Of a stretch of DNA of 64,000 bases, positions 7,799 through 16,324 are shown in pieces. Below the pieces are notes generated by a model. It made no database searches and was not told the origin of the DNA. It was given only the letters and a program-made list of their open reading frames with translations. The position numbers were made by a program, and so were the translations under genes. The DNA lies in the NCBI GenBank assembly GCA_036268425.1, contig DATAUE010000156.1, positions 1-64,000 on the forward strand. The letters are read 5' to 3'. The stretch is from DATARH01 sp036268425. GTDB lineage: Bacteria > Pseudomonadota > Alphaproteobacteria > ATCC43930 > CGMCC-115725. The stretch's first letter is position 1; every line of letters begins with the position of its first letter.

Positions 7799-8709
7799 CG
7801 GCGCGTCAGCCGACCAATCTCGGCAAGGACGCTGCGGGCCTCCAGGCCGCTTTCGGTGCGGTGATAGGCTTGCGAGCCGTAGCGGCCGGACGGGTAGCCG
7901 CGCGCCGCAAAATGCCGGAACAGCGGCGGACTTTCCCGTATCTCCAGCAGCGCATAGGCCAGCATCTGCCCGAAACTGCCGTGCGGCACATGTTCCTCCA
8001 GCACGAACAACGCACCGGTTTCGACGATACGGGCGCGGCAGGCGGCGGGCACGGACAGCGTCGCCGACAATTCGCTGGCGACCCAGATTTCCGGGCGGGC
8101 CTGCTCGGGCAAGACGGACGCGGCTTGCAGGATCGACCCCGCATTCGGCCCGACGACGATCAGCACGCCGAGTTCTCCGGCCAGCAGACAGCGCCACGGC
8201 GCATAAGGCGGAAGCTCCCAGCCGTTGGGCTTTTCGCAACGGCCGAGCCGCAGATAGGCCGGATGCGGGTCGGTCGCCATGCGCCGCACCACGGGTTCCA
8301 GGTCGTCGGCGAAGGCCGGCACAAAGACACGCATGTTTTGCAGCGTCAGCAAGACGCCGTAATCTTCGATCGCATGGTGTGTTGCGCCCATCACCCCATA
8401 GCCGTAGCCGCCGCCGTTGCCGACCAGCTTTACGTCCATGTCGTGCAGGCAGACATCGTTGCGGATCTGTTCGAAGGGCCGCCCGTAGATGAACGGCGCG
8501 ATGCTGTAGGCCCAGCACTGTTCGCCGGTGCTCGCGGCGCCCGCTGCCAAGCCGACCATGTTCTGCTCGGCGACGCCGGCGTTGACAAAGCGCCGGCCCA
8601 TCGCCTGCTGCAGCGGCTCAAGCGCCATAAAGCCGAGATCGCCGGTAAAGAAAATCAGGGGACGCTCCTGGCTCAAAGCCACGAGGGCGGAGCAGAACGC
8701 CTGCCTCAT
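7795..8709 (-). CDS. Transketolase-like subunit, C-terminal half (pyrimidine and C-terminal domains)
   Basis: The 304-residue protein matches the second half of transketolase/DXS-type enzymes split into two chains. FFTGDLGF opens the pyrimidine-binding domain, GVAEQNMVGLAAGAA near residues 45-59 contains the conserved Glu that activates thiamine diphosphate, and a C-terminal domain carries LEEHVPHGSFG. It overlaps the upstream subunit by four bases and the downstream fusion gene by four bases. Split transketolases of this kind occur both in pentose metabolism and in gene clusters for unusual sugars. Its position inside a glycan operon favours the second role. Confidence 0.85.
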   Translation of the reverse strand: MRQAFCSALVALSQERPLIFFTGDLGFMALEPLQQAMGRRFVNAGVAEQNMVGLAAGAASTGEQCWAYSIAPFIYGRPFEQIRNDVCLHDMDVKLVGNGGGYGYGVMGATHHAIEDYGVLLTLQNMRVFVPAFADDLEPVVRRMATDPHPAYLRLGRCEKPNGWELPPYAPWRCLLAGELGVLIVVGPNAGSILQAASVLPEQARPEIWVASELSATLSVPAACRARIVETGALFVLEEHVPHGSFGQMLAYALLEIRESPPLFRHFAARGYPSGRYGSQAYHRTESGLEARSVLAEIGRLTRR

Positions 8710-9569
8710 AGGACGCCAAGCTCCCGAAGGGCTGCCGCATATTGCGCGTCATTGAGGGGCAGATAATGCCACTCCATGCGGCCCTCCATGAACGACACTC
8801 CCCGGCCCTTGACCGTACGCATCAGCACCACGAGCGGGCCGGCGCGCCGCTTTTCGAGCGCGCCATCCAACGCGGCCGGTGCATGGCCGTCGATCTCGAC
8901 AACCTGCATGCCGAAAGCACGAAATTTCGGCGCGAGCGGTTCGAGCGAGGCAACCTCCGCCGTCGATCCGAACCCCTGCAGGCCATTGGCATCGACGAGG
9001 ATCACCAGATTGGCAAGTTTGCGATGGTGCGCCAACAGGATGCTCTCCCAGGTCGAGCCTTCCTCACACTCGCCATCGGACAGCAGGCAGTAGACCGTTC
9101 CGGGATCGCCGCGCAGTTGCCTCGCCAGCGCGGCGCCGGCCGCCAGCCCAAGCCCATGTCCCAGGCTCCCAGTGGCGAACGGGATGCGCTTATGCCAACC
9201 GGCGACGGGATGGCCGGCGAGCCGTGTGCCGTCCTGGTGGAAGCTGCGCAACTCATTCTCGTCAAGCAGACCGGCAGCCCACAGGGCGATGTACAGTGCC
9301 CCGGCCGCGTGGCCTTTCGACAGGACGAACAGATCATCGTCGGACATGACGCGGCAATGAAGATGCAGCAAGGCATCGAGCGCCGAAAGATTGCCGCCGA
9401 TATGCCCCACTTTGCTTTCGTAGTGCATCTGCAGCAGGCGCGCCCGTGCCCGGACCGCCAGCGGGATGTCGGCTCGCGTTTCGGGTGGGGCCGCCATCGA
9501 CATGACCCGCTGCATCGGCATTGCCCGGACTCCGGACTGAGGCTGCGTGACGGTGCTATGGAGTGTCAT
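8706..9569 (-). CDS. Transketolase-like subunit, N-terminal half (TPP-binding)
   Basis: The 287-residue protein has GHIGGNLSALDALLHLH, VLSKGHAAGALY, ATGSLGHGLGLAAGAALA and the thiamine diphosphate motif SDGECEEGS through to VILVDANG. These are hallmarks of the transketolase N-terminal domain. I chose the ATG at 9569 because GGCGGAG lies about 6 bases upstream and it gives the usual length; an in-frame start at 9743 would add an unrelated leader. It is the first gene of the eight-gene minus-strand operon, coupled by a four-base overlap to the second subunit. Together they would transfer a two-carbon ketol unit; donor and acceptor are unknown. Confidence 0.87.
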   Translation of the reverse strand: MTLHSTVTQPQSGVRAMPMQRVMSMAAPPETRADIPLAVRARARLLQMHYESKVGHIGGNLSALDALLHLHCRVMSDDDLFVLSKGHAAGALYIALWAAGLLDENELRSFHQDGTRLAGHPVAGWHKRIPFATGSLGHGLGLAAGAALARQLRGDPGTVYCLLSDGECEEGSTWESILLAHHRKLANLVILVDANGLQGFGSTAEVASLEPLAPKFRAFGMQVVEIDGHAPAALDGALEKRRAGPLVVLMRTVKGRGVSFMEGRMEWHYLPLNDAQYAAALRELGVL

Positions 9570-9898
9570 GCTCGGCTCCGCCTTGACAAACGCGACCGCC
9601 AGAAGCGCGGCGGCCACCTTCATCTCGTCGTCTGACGATGATCGCCCAACTATGAGCACCCTGTCCTTCAAAATGGTTAATACGCGACGGAAATGGCAGT
9701 GCCGCTCACCGAATGGCAGCGTCAAGGTTTTCTGGGCATACATGCGGGAACATTTTGCTGCAGCCTTCAGGATGGCCTAATCTCAACTTTCGATACGGCC
9801 AAGAGCTGGCGTGAGAACCTCAAAAAAAGCCTTGCCGCAAGCGACCGGCGCATGCCGGCGTCGATGCCCGGACGCAGCGGGGGCAGCAAGGAGGAAAC
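9570..9898. promoter_or_regulatory. Divergent promoter region, glycan operon / D-aminoacylase
   Basis: This 329-bp gene-free stretch separates the leftward glycan operon from the rightward deacylase and must hold both promoters. It is somewhat less GC-rich around 9660-9800. I see no convincing repeat or operator. GGAGGAAAC ends it as the deacylase ribosome-binding site. Confidence 0.5.
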
Positions 9899-11662
9899 AT
9901 GGCTTACGATCTGTTGATCAAAAACGGGCGGGTGGTGGACGGCTCGGGCGCGCCGGCATTCAACGCGGACGTTGCCGTGCAGGACGGCAAAATCGTCGGG
10001 GTCGGCAAATATGCCGGGTCGGCGGCAACGCGCACAATCGATGCGGAAGGCCGCGTCGTCGCGCCCGGGTTTATCGATCACCACACGCATTTCGACCCGC
10101 AGGCGGTGTGGGACCCTTATTGCGGCTCGTCGGTGCAGAACGGCCACACCACGATCGTCGTCGGCCAGTGCGGCCAGGTCATCGCGCCGGTGCGGCCGGG
10201 CGACGCCGAATGGTATCTGCAGTTCTTTTCCGACGCCGAACAGATTCCGCTGCCGGTGCTGAAGGCCGGTGTCGACGTCACCTGGGAATCGGTCGGCGAT
10301 TATATGAATGCCCTCGGCCGCAAGCGCGGCTGCAATGTCGGCGCGTTGATCGGCCACTCCGGCATCCGCCGCTATGTGATGGGCGAGGCCGCCTCGGAGC
10401 GGGTACAGGCAACGCCGGAAGAACTCGCCGCGATGCAGCGGCTGGTGCGCGAAGCGATGTATGACGGCGCGCTCGGCTTCAGCACGGCACCAAAGGATCG
10501 CGGCGACCCCGCCGGCCATTGCGACAATGATGAGCGCTGGGCATTGGCGAGCGTGCTCGGCGAACTCGGCACCGGCATCTTCCAGGTCGCCGGCGGCGCG
10601 CCCGGCGGCACTGCGGCGACCCGCAAAATCGCGCAGGAACTGGCCGCGCGTACCGGGCGCCCGTCGATCTACAACCTCGTGTCGCAGCCGATCGAACGGC
10701 CGGAAGAGTGGCAGCAGCATCTGCAGTGGCTCGAAGAATCGTTCAAGACCGGCGCGCGGTGCTATGGCTCATGCACCTCGGTGGTGGCGGGGGCGATCTT
10801 CGATCTGCTGCACGGGCTCGACGTGCCGCAGGATGAAGACATCACCAACCCGAACGGTTTGTTCCGCGGCATGCCGACCTGGGACCGGGTGATGGCCCTG
10901 CCCTCGCAGGACCGCATCAAGGCGTTCCGCGATCCCGAAACCCGCAAGGCACTTTCGGCCGAAGCGGTCGAGGGTACGGTGGCGCAGACTCTGCCGGGCA
11001 CCAACCGGCGCGGTGTCTCCCGCGGCTTTTTCAACCGCCGCTGGGACCTCGTGCAGGTCTTTATGACCCAGCACGAGCGCAATCGCGGGCTCGAAGGCAA
11101 AAGCATCGCGCAAATCGCCCAGGACCAGGGCAAGAGCGTGATGGACGCCTTTCTCGACCTGTCGCTCGACGAAGACCTCCAGACCTATTTCATCGGGGTC
11201 GACCGCAATACCGATCCGGCGGCGCAAAAGGCGATCCTCGGCTCGCAATACACCGTGATCGGCACCAGCGACGGCGGCGCCCGCCCGCATTCGCAGGACC
11301 GGCAGGAGTACAGCACGCACCTGTTGAGCCACTGGGTGCGCGAACAGCAGGCATTGACGCTGGAAGACGCGGTCTATCGGTTGACCGGCAAGACCGCGCT
11401 GATGCACGACATGCATGATCGCGGCTTTGTGCAGGCCGGCAAGATCGCCGACCTGACGGTGTTCGACCCGGATACGATCGCCTCCAAGCCGCGTGAGCCG
11501 TCCTACACGATGCCGACCGGCAGCGTGCAGGTGAAGCGCGATGCGGTCGGGATCGACCATGTGGTGGTCAACGGCACGGTGTTGCTCGATAACGGCCAGC
11601 TGACCGACGCACTGCCCGGTCAGATCATCCGCAACCCGCTCTACCAGGGCGCCCGCGCCTAA
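9899..11662 (+). CDS. N-acyl-D-amino-acid deacylase / D-aminoacylase-type amidohydrolase
   Basis: The 587-residue protein has the amidohydrolase plan: a small beta-sandwich start (YDLLIKNGRVVDGSGAPAF), the metal-binding HTH (62-64) in PGFIDHHTHFDPQAVWDP, a central TIM-barrel with GHSGIRRYVMG and GALGFSTAP, the late GTSDGGARPHSQDR with the likely catalytic Asp, and a closing KIADLTVFDPDTI that rebuilds the sandwich. This matches the amidohydrolase-3/D-aminoacylase group, which releases D-amino acids (or related amines) from N-acyl substrates. An ideal AGGAGG box precedes the ATG. A DadA-like dehydrogenase follows, which would oxidise a released D-amino acid, supporting this specificity by context only. 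Confidence 0.85.
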   Translation: MAYDLLIKNGRVVDGSGAPAFNADVAVQDGKIVGVGKYAGSAATRTIDAEGRVVAPGFIDHHTHFDPQAVWDPYCGSSVQNGHTTIVVGQCGQVIAPVRPGDAEWYLQFFSDAEQIPLPVLKAGVDVTWESVGDYMNALGRKRGCNVGALIGHSGIRRYVMGEAASERVQATPEELAAMQRLVREAMYDGALGFSTAPKDRGDPAGHCDNDERWALASVLGELGTGIFQVAGGAPGGTAATRKIAQELAARTGRPSIYNLVSQPIERPEEWQQHLQWLEESFKTGARCYGSCTSVVAGAIFDLLHGLDVPQDEDITNPNGLFRGMPTWDRVMALPSQDRIKAFRDPETRKALSAEAVEGTVAQTLPGTNRRGVSRGFFNRRWDLVQVFMTQHERNRGLEGKSIAQIAQDQGKSVMDAFLDLSLDEDLQTYFIGVDRNTDPAAQKAILGSQYTVIGTSDGGARPHSQDRQEYSTHLLSHWVREQQALTLEDAVYRLTGKTALMHDMHDRGFVQAGKIADLTVFDPDTIASKPREPSYTMPTGSVQVKRDAVGIDHVVVNGTVLLDNGQLTDALPGQIIRNPLYQGARA

Positions 11663-11673
11663 AGCGCCACCTC

Positions 11674-11713
11674 GGCACCGCCCTCGCAGCGTGTACGCCG
11701 CGAGGGCGGTGCC
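11674..11713 (+). terminator. Hairpin terminator after the deacylase
   Basis: A perfect 14-bp stem, GGCACCGCCCTCGC (11674-11687) with GCGAGGGCGGTGCC (11700-11713), has a 12-nt loop and begins 11 bases after the deacylase stop. There is no U-tract, so its strength as an intrinsic terminator is uncertain. Confidence 0.6.
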
Positions 11714-11910
11714 AGCGTCGAGCGCCTGCACCTGGCCCGAAGGGCTGCGCCGCACAAACGCATGGCCAACAAAAACCGGCGACCAGGCCGGGGCACTTGC
11801 TGAAGAAATCTGTCGATCCGCTCGGGTGACAGAAGACGGCCGCCGGGAGACAGACCAGGGTAGCCGCATCGCGGCATGGACGCGGTTTTCGCATGCGGTA
11901 GAGTGACCGG

Positions 11911-13152
11911 ATGCAGGCCGATGTGATGGTCCTTGGGGCCGGGATGATTGGTGTGTCGGTTGCCGCGCATCTGCAAAAGCGCGGCAAGCAGGTTGTGCTG
12001 CTCGACCGGCGCCCACCGGGTGAGGAGGCCTCCTTCGGCAATGCCGGCTTGGTGCAACGCGAGGCGGTGTTTCCCTATCCGTTTCCGCGCGCATTCGCGG
12101 AGTTGCGGCGCATCGCGCGCAATCGTTCCGTCGACGCCTATTACCACCTCTCTGCCTTGCCGGGCTTTATCCGGCCGCTGCTCGGCTACTGGCGCAATTC
12201 GGCGCCCGACCGCTATGCCACGATTGCGCGACATTACGGCTCGCTGATCGCAACCTGTATCGACGAACACCGCAAGCTCGCCGAGGAAGCCGGCTCGATC
12301 GAGTTGCTGCGGCCGGTCGGCTACATCAGAGCCTACGAGGACACCGCCGCGCTCGATGCCGATCTTGCCAAGGCCGAGGCGGCAAAACGCGATTTCGGCG
12401 TCAATTTCATTCCGCTCGATCCCAAGGCCCTCGAAGAAGCGGAACCGCATTTGCGCACTGGATTTGCCGGCGGCGTGCACTGGACCGATCCCTACGCCGT
12501 CAATGATCCACATGCCTTGACGCTGAGTTATGCCGCGCTGTTCGAACGGCTGGGCGGAACGTTTGTGATCGGCGATGCCGCGACCCTGACGCGCCACGGC
12601 GCCGGCTGGCGCGTCTCCGCCGGCGACGGATCGACCATCGAAGCGGCCGAGGCGGTCGTCGCTCTCGGCATCTCCTCCGATCGCGTCACAAAGCGCTTCG
12701 GGTATGCACCGCCGCTTTTCGGCAAGCGCGGCTATCACCTGCATTTCAAACCAAAGGGGAATGCCGGGTTGACGCGACCGGTCGGCTCCAACGGGTTCCT
12801 GCTGGCGCCGATGCGGCGCGGCATTCGCCTGACGACGGGAGCGGAATTCGCGCGTCCGTCGGCCGACCCGACCCCGGTGCAGCTGCGCCGCGCAGAGGCC
12901 ATCGCGCGAACCTTGCTGCCGCTCGAGGATGCGGTCGAGCAAACGCCCTGGATGGGGATACGGCCGTGCACTCCCGACATGTTGCCGATCATCGGCCCTG
13001 CCCCGGCGCAAGCGCATCTATGGTTCGCGTTCGGCCATGCCCATCAAGGCTTTACCCTTGGCCCAACGACAGGACGCCTGCTTGCCGAGATGATGCTGGG
13101 CGACACCCCATTTGTGGACCCGGCGCCGTTTCGCGCAGAGCGGTTTTGCTGA
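11911..13152 (+). CDS. DadA-like FAD-dependent D-amino-acid dehydrogenase
   Basis: The 413-residue protein opens with the FAD-binding motif MVLGAGMIGVSVAAHLQKRG, the second dinucleotide strand VVLLDRR, and EEASFGNAGLVQ, which is highly characteristic of DadA-type enzymes. The C-terminal half carries KRGYHLHF, WMGIRPCTPDMLPIIGP and FAFGHAHQGFTLGP, the conserved FAD/substrate-facing segment of the DAO superfamily. It would oxidise a D-amino acid (or similar amine) to the keto acid and pass electrons to the respiratory chain. It follows a deacylase for N-acyl-D-amino acids, after a terminator-like hairpin, and precedes a TauD dioxygenase. A paralogue lies at 35197-36462. Confidence 0.85.
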   Translation: MQADVMVLGAGMIGVSVAAHLQKRGKQVVLLDRRPPGEEASFGNAGLVQREAVFPYPFPRAFAELRRIARNRSVDAYYHLSALPGFIRPLLGYWRNSAPDRYATIARHYGSLIATCIDEHRKLAEEAGSIELLRPVGYIRAYEDTAALDADLAKAEAAKRDFGVNFIPLDPKALEEAEPHLRTGFAGGVHWTDPYAVNDPHALTLSYAALFERLGGTFVIGDAATLTRHGAGWRVSAGDGSTIEAAEAVVALGISSDRVTKRFGYAPPLFGKRGYHLHFKPKGNAGLTRPVGSNGFLLAPMRRGIRLTTGAEFARPSADPTPVQLRRAEAIARTLLPLEDAVEQTPWMGIRPCTPDMLPIIGPAPAQAHLWFAFGHAHQGFTLGPTTGRLLAEMMLGDTPFVDPAPFRAERFC

Positions 13153-13211
13153 CGGTTCATCACCGCCTGATATTCTTGTCGGTCGGTTTTACCGGCCAGG
13201 GAGGCATAGCC

Positions 13212-14111
13212 GTGCTGGAAACGCGTCCACTCCACCCAACCCTGGCTCGAGAAATCGTCGGCCTTTCTTTGTGGGAGAAACCGGACGCCGCAATCGCCGC
13301 CGAGCTGCGCGCGCTGTATGCGCAATACGGTGTGCTGGTGTTCCGCCGCCAGGCGTTGAGCGAGGCGGAACTCGCAGCGTTCTGCGCTTTGTTCGGGCGG
13401 CTTGAGCGCACGGTTCGGAGTGATTGGGCGTCACCCACGACGCCCGAAATCACTGTCCTCTCCAATCTGAAGGACGCGCTTGGCCAGCCGATCGGCGGGC
13501 TCGGCGACGGCGAGCTGCAATGGCACTCCGATCAGTCCTACATGCTGAAACCGGCGACCGGTGCGGCGCTCTATGCGCTCGAACTGCCGCCCGCAGGCGG
13601 CGAGACCTTCTGGGTCGATCTGCGCGCGGCCTATGCCGGGCTGTCGCGCCAACTGCGGACCAGGATCAGCGGGAAACGCGGCGTTTTCGATTACACGAAG
13701 CGCCTCGCGGGGTACGGGCGGGCGGTCGATCAGCAGATTTCCGAAGAGGCGAAACGCCAGACCCCGCCGGTGACGCACGCACTCGTCCGGGCCCATCCCG
13801 AGACCGGCGACCGCTCGCTCTACCTCGATTCGACGACCACGACCGGCATCGACTACATGGATACCGCCTCAGGTCTCGCATTGCTGGACGAGGTGTACCA
13901 GAGCGCCACCCGCGACGAGTTCGTATACGCCCACCAATGGCAGGTCGGCGATCTGGTCCTTTGGGATAACGGCTTTACGATGCACCGGCGCACACCGTTC
14001 GACTCCGGTGCGAGGCGCCTGATGAAGCGAACGACCATGCAGCTCGACCGTATCCGCCACGTCATGCCGGACGGCGCCCTCGCCGAAGCCGAGATCGGCA
14101 TGCCGATCTAG
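13212..14111 (+). CDS. TauD/TfdA-family Fe(II)/2-oxoglutarate dioxygenase
   Basis: The 299-residue protein has the 2-His-1-carboxylate motif: LQWHSDQSYM supplies H-x-D, and the distal His lies in WDNGFTMHRRTPF, with the 2-oxoglutarate-binding Arg in RRLMKRTTMQ. The N-terminal LRALYAQYGVLVFRRQ is typical of TauD/TfdA. I chose the GTG at 13212 because GGGAGG sits 7 bases upstream and homology begins there; an open frame further left overlaps the previous gene. The enzyme would hydroxylate an organic substrate, leading to cleavage of an ether, sulfonate or amine bond. The substrate is unknown; a related gene is at 44647-45537. Confidence 0.87.
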   Translation: MLETRPLHPTLAREIVGLSLWEKPDAAIAAELRALYAQYGVLVFRRQALSEAELAAFCALFGRLERTVRSDWASPTTPEITVLSNLKDALGQPIGGLGDGELQWHSDQSYMLKPATGAALYALELPPAGGETFWVDLRAAYAGLSRQLRTRISGKRGVFDYTKRLAGYGRAVDQQISEEAKRQTPPVTHALVRAHPETGDRSLYLDSTTTTGIDYMDTASGLALLDEVYQSATRDEFVYAHQWQVGDLVLWDNGFTMHRRTPFDSGARRLMKRTTMQLDRIRHVMPDGALAEAEIGMPI

Positions 14112-14478
14112 TGGTGTCGGTCAGACGTTCAGCACCCTGTCGCGTCATTCCTGGCGGAGCCGGGACCCATCCGTCAGCCGCTTCGTTGGCGGAACTATGG
14201 GTACCGGCCTGCGCCGGTATGACGAAAGAGATGGGTGCGAAGGGTCCGATTTAGTCCACTGGCTGTGCAAAAAACCGGCCGAATAGTAACAGACGGCATT
14301 ACCAGCCGGCGAAAACCGGGTGCTGCGGCAGCTTGTTTGTCTCATTTAATGAAAAGATGACTATCATAAACTCGGGATTATCGATCCAGGCGATAGACAG
14401 TATTTCATGCGTTCATGAGGCCTGCTTTGCTCGACGATGCGCCGGCAAGACATCGTCGCCAAACCGAGGAGTACTGCC
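14112..14478. other. Intergenic region with a REP-like element
   Basis: This 367-bp stretch holds no recognisable gene. Its first part contains a degenerate inverted repeat (14143-14224). The rest, less GC-rich around 14335-14400, probably carries the promoter of the downstream hydrolase. Confidence 0.5.
14143..14224. repeat. REP/BIME-like inverted repeat, copy 1 (degenerate)
   Basis: The left arm (14143-14170, beginning CGTCATTCCTGGCGGAGCC) pairs imperfectly with the right arm (14197-14224, ending CCTGCGCCGGTATGACG), about 20 of 28 positions. The same sequence type occurs at 24986-25065 and 46514-46569, always between genes. Confidence 0.7.
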
Positions 14479-15330
14479 GTGAACACAAGTTACCGTACGG
14501 TTGACGTCGACGGCCTCGATGTTTTTTATCGGGAAGCCGGCCGGCCGAACGCCGCAACTCTGTTGCTGCTGCACGGCTTTCCGACGTCCAGCCATATGTT
14601 CCGCGATTTGATCCCCATGCTGGCTGATCGCTTTCACCTGGTTGCTCCCGACCTGCCGGGCTTCGGTCGCACCGCCCTGCCGCCGCGCGACAAATTCACC
14701 TACAATTTCGCGAACCTTGCGCAGGTCGTCGGGCGTTTCACTGAAATCGTCGGCCTCGACCGTTTCGCGATGTACATTTTCGATTATGGCGCGCCGACCG
14801 GGCTGCGCCTCGCACTTTCGCATCCCGAGCGCATTACGGCGATCATCTCGCAGAACGGCAACGCCTATAAGGAAGGGCTCAGCGACGGCTGGAACCCGAT
14901 CGAGCGCTATTGGCGCGATCCCACCGACGCCAATCGCCAGGCACTACGCGAATTGCTGACCCCGGACTCGGTGCGCTGGCAATACACCCACGGCGTACCC
15001 GACGCCGCGCTGGTTGCGCCCGACGGCATGGCGCTCGATTCCTACTATCTGGAACGTCCCGGCGCCGACGAAGTACAGCTCGACCTGATGCTGGATTATG
15101 CCAGCAATGTCGCTCTTTACCCGGCCTTCCAGGCATATTTTCGTGACCGCAAACCGCCGCTGCTTGCGATCTGGGGCAGGAACGACCCGTTCTTCCTGCC
15201 GCCGGGTGCCGAGGCCTACAAACGCGACATTCCCAATGCCGACATCCGCTTTCTCGATGCCGGACACTTCGCGCTCGAAACCCACGCCGCCGAGATCAGC
15301 GAGGCGATCAGGGCTTTCCTCCCTGAATAA
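14479..15330 (+). CDS. Alpha/beta hydrolase, haloalkane dehalogenase / epoxide hydrolase type
   Basis: The 283-residue protein has the oxyanion-hole loop LLLHGFPTSSHMFRDLIP, DLPGFGRT, and an aspartate in the nucleophile elbow (MYIFDYGAPTGLRLAL). An Asp rather than Ser nucleophile is typical of dehalogenases and epoxide hydrolases. The acid is likely in IWGRNDPFFLP and the catalytic His in FLDAGHFALETH. I chose the GTG at 14479 because GAGGAG precedes it by about 8 bases; an in-frame ATG lies at 14437. It has its own promoter region and stands alone, so its substrate cannot be told. Cytoplasmic: no signal peptide is seen. Confidence 0.83.
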   Translation: MNTSYRTVDVDGLDVFYREAGRPNAATLLLLHGFPTSSHMFRDLIPMLADRFHLVAPDLPGFGRTALPPRDKFTYNFANLAQVVGRFTEIVGLDRFAMYIFDYGAPTGLRLALSHPERITAIISQNGNAYKEGLSDGWNPIERYWRDPTDANRQALRELLTPDSVRWQYTHGVPDAALVAPDGMALDSYYLERPGADEVQLDLMLDYASNVALYPAFQAYFRDRKPPLLAIWGRNDPFFLPPGAEAYKRDIPNADIRFLDAGHFALETHAAEISEAIRAFLPE

Positions 15331-15547
15331 GCCCGTCGGGAACCACGTCGCTCGCGGGGCCTATGGATTGACGCCGACGAACCGCGAGGCCCCGGGCGGG
15401 CGAGCGCTGCATCCGATCCCGCGCCATCATCAAAAAGATACGGCGTGGAAAACAGGTGTTAGAGTCAATCAACTGGCTTGCCCATGCTCGCGCAGGCGGC
15501 TTGAGGCTGGTGCGACGCGGCGCGAAGTTGCTCTCCTGGAGGCTCTG

Positions 15548-15931
15548 ATGAAGGTCGTTCGCTTTACCTCCGCCCCCGACGGCGGATCGCAGTTCGTCGA
15601 GGTGGATATTCCGATCGATGAGGCATCGACCGACGCATTCGGAAACACCGTTCATCGTTCCAGGGTATTGCCGGCGCAGAGCACAATGGTGACGGACATG
15701 CCGGCGGAACTCTATCAGGACTGGCACCCGGCATCGCGGCGCCAGCTTCTCTTCGTGCTCTCCGGGACACTCGAAGTGGAAACCAGCGACGGAAAAAAGC
15801 GCCAGTGCAGCGGTGGTGAGGTGTTCCTTGCGGATGATGTCGGCAGCCGCGGTCATCGCACGCGGACGATCGGCGGCCCGGCGCGCGTGTTGTTCGTGCA
15901 CCTGCCACCCGAAGCTAGCATCGGCGGTTAG
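15548..15931 (+). CDS. Small cupin-domain protein
   Basis: The 127-residue protein has a single cupin barrel: LYQDWHPASRRQLLFVLSG stands at cupin motif 1, GTLEVETSDG follows, and SGGEVFLADD with GHRTRTIGG forms motif 2. Metal ligands are partly conserved, with a His in motif 1 and in motif 2. GGAGG lies about 7 bases before the ATG. Its short length and single barrel fit a binding or isomerase-like cupin rather than a large dioxygenase. No neighbour fixes its role. Confidence 0.75.
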   Translation: MKVVRFTSAPDGGSQFVEVDIPIDEASTDAFGNTVHRSRVLPAQSTMVTDMPAELYQDWHPASRRQLLFVLSGTLEVETSDGKKRQCSGGEVFLADDVGSRGHRTRTIGGPARVLFVHLPPEASIGG

Positions 15932-15953
15932 CAGGCGCGGGGTTCCTCGACCC

Positions 15954-16046
15954 TTAGAACATGCTGCCGATTTGGTTGAGCGTGGCGCCTCCAACCAGCA
16001 TGGCGCCGATCAGGAGGGCGAGCGTCCAAAAAATTGAATTCATCAT
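15954..16046 (-). CDS. Small single-span membrane peptide (30 residues)
   Basis: An ATG pair at 16044-16046 and 16041-16043 opens a 30-codon frame ending TAA at 15954. It is preceded by GGGAG about 7 bases upstream. The translation begins MMNSIFWTLALLIGAMLVGG and ends with a short polar tail, so it is essentially one hydrophobic helix. The start signal and amphipathic ends resemble real bacterial small membrane proteins, but there is no homology I recognise. It lies head-to-head with no other feature and could equally be chance. Confidence 0.4.
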   Translation of the reverse strand: MMNSIFWTLALLIGAMLVGGATLNQIGSMF

Positions 16047-16324
16047 CGGCTCCCGTCGCGAGCGAAAATCATGCGCGAGAGAATCGGCCCCTATGGTTAC
16101 CGAATGCTGAAATATTCCGAGCTTTCTACGCGATCGGCGAATTGACTGCTGCGGCTAAGTCCCGCATCGCTTCATTCAGCGCTGCCGTCAGCCTGACGAC
16201 CATAGGCCGGCCCTCGCGACCACCTACGTCGCCCAATCCGCCGGCTTGCCCTGCAACCTGCCTGTCGTTGATCGTCGGTGATTCCCGCGATCAGTATTGC
16301 GGCAACCCTGCCAAGATCTCCGCG

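Noticed and set aside
15308..15994. A 228-codon open frame on the minus strand opposite the cupin gene
   Set aside because: It overlaps the cupin gene, which has a ribosome-binding site, and the translation shows low-complexity arginine-rich sequence with no domain, typical of an antisense shadow in GC-rich DNA.
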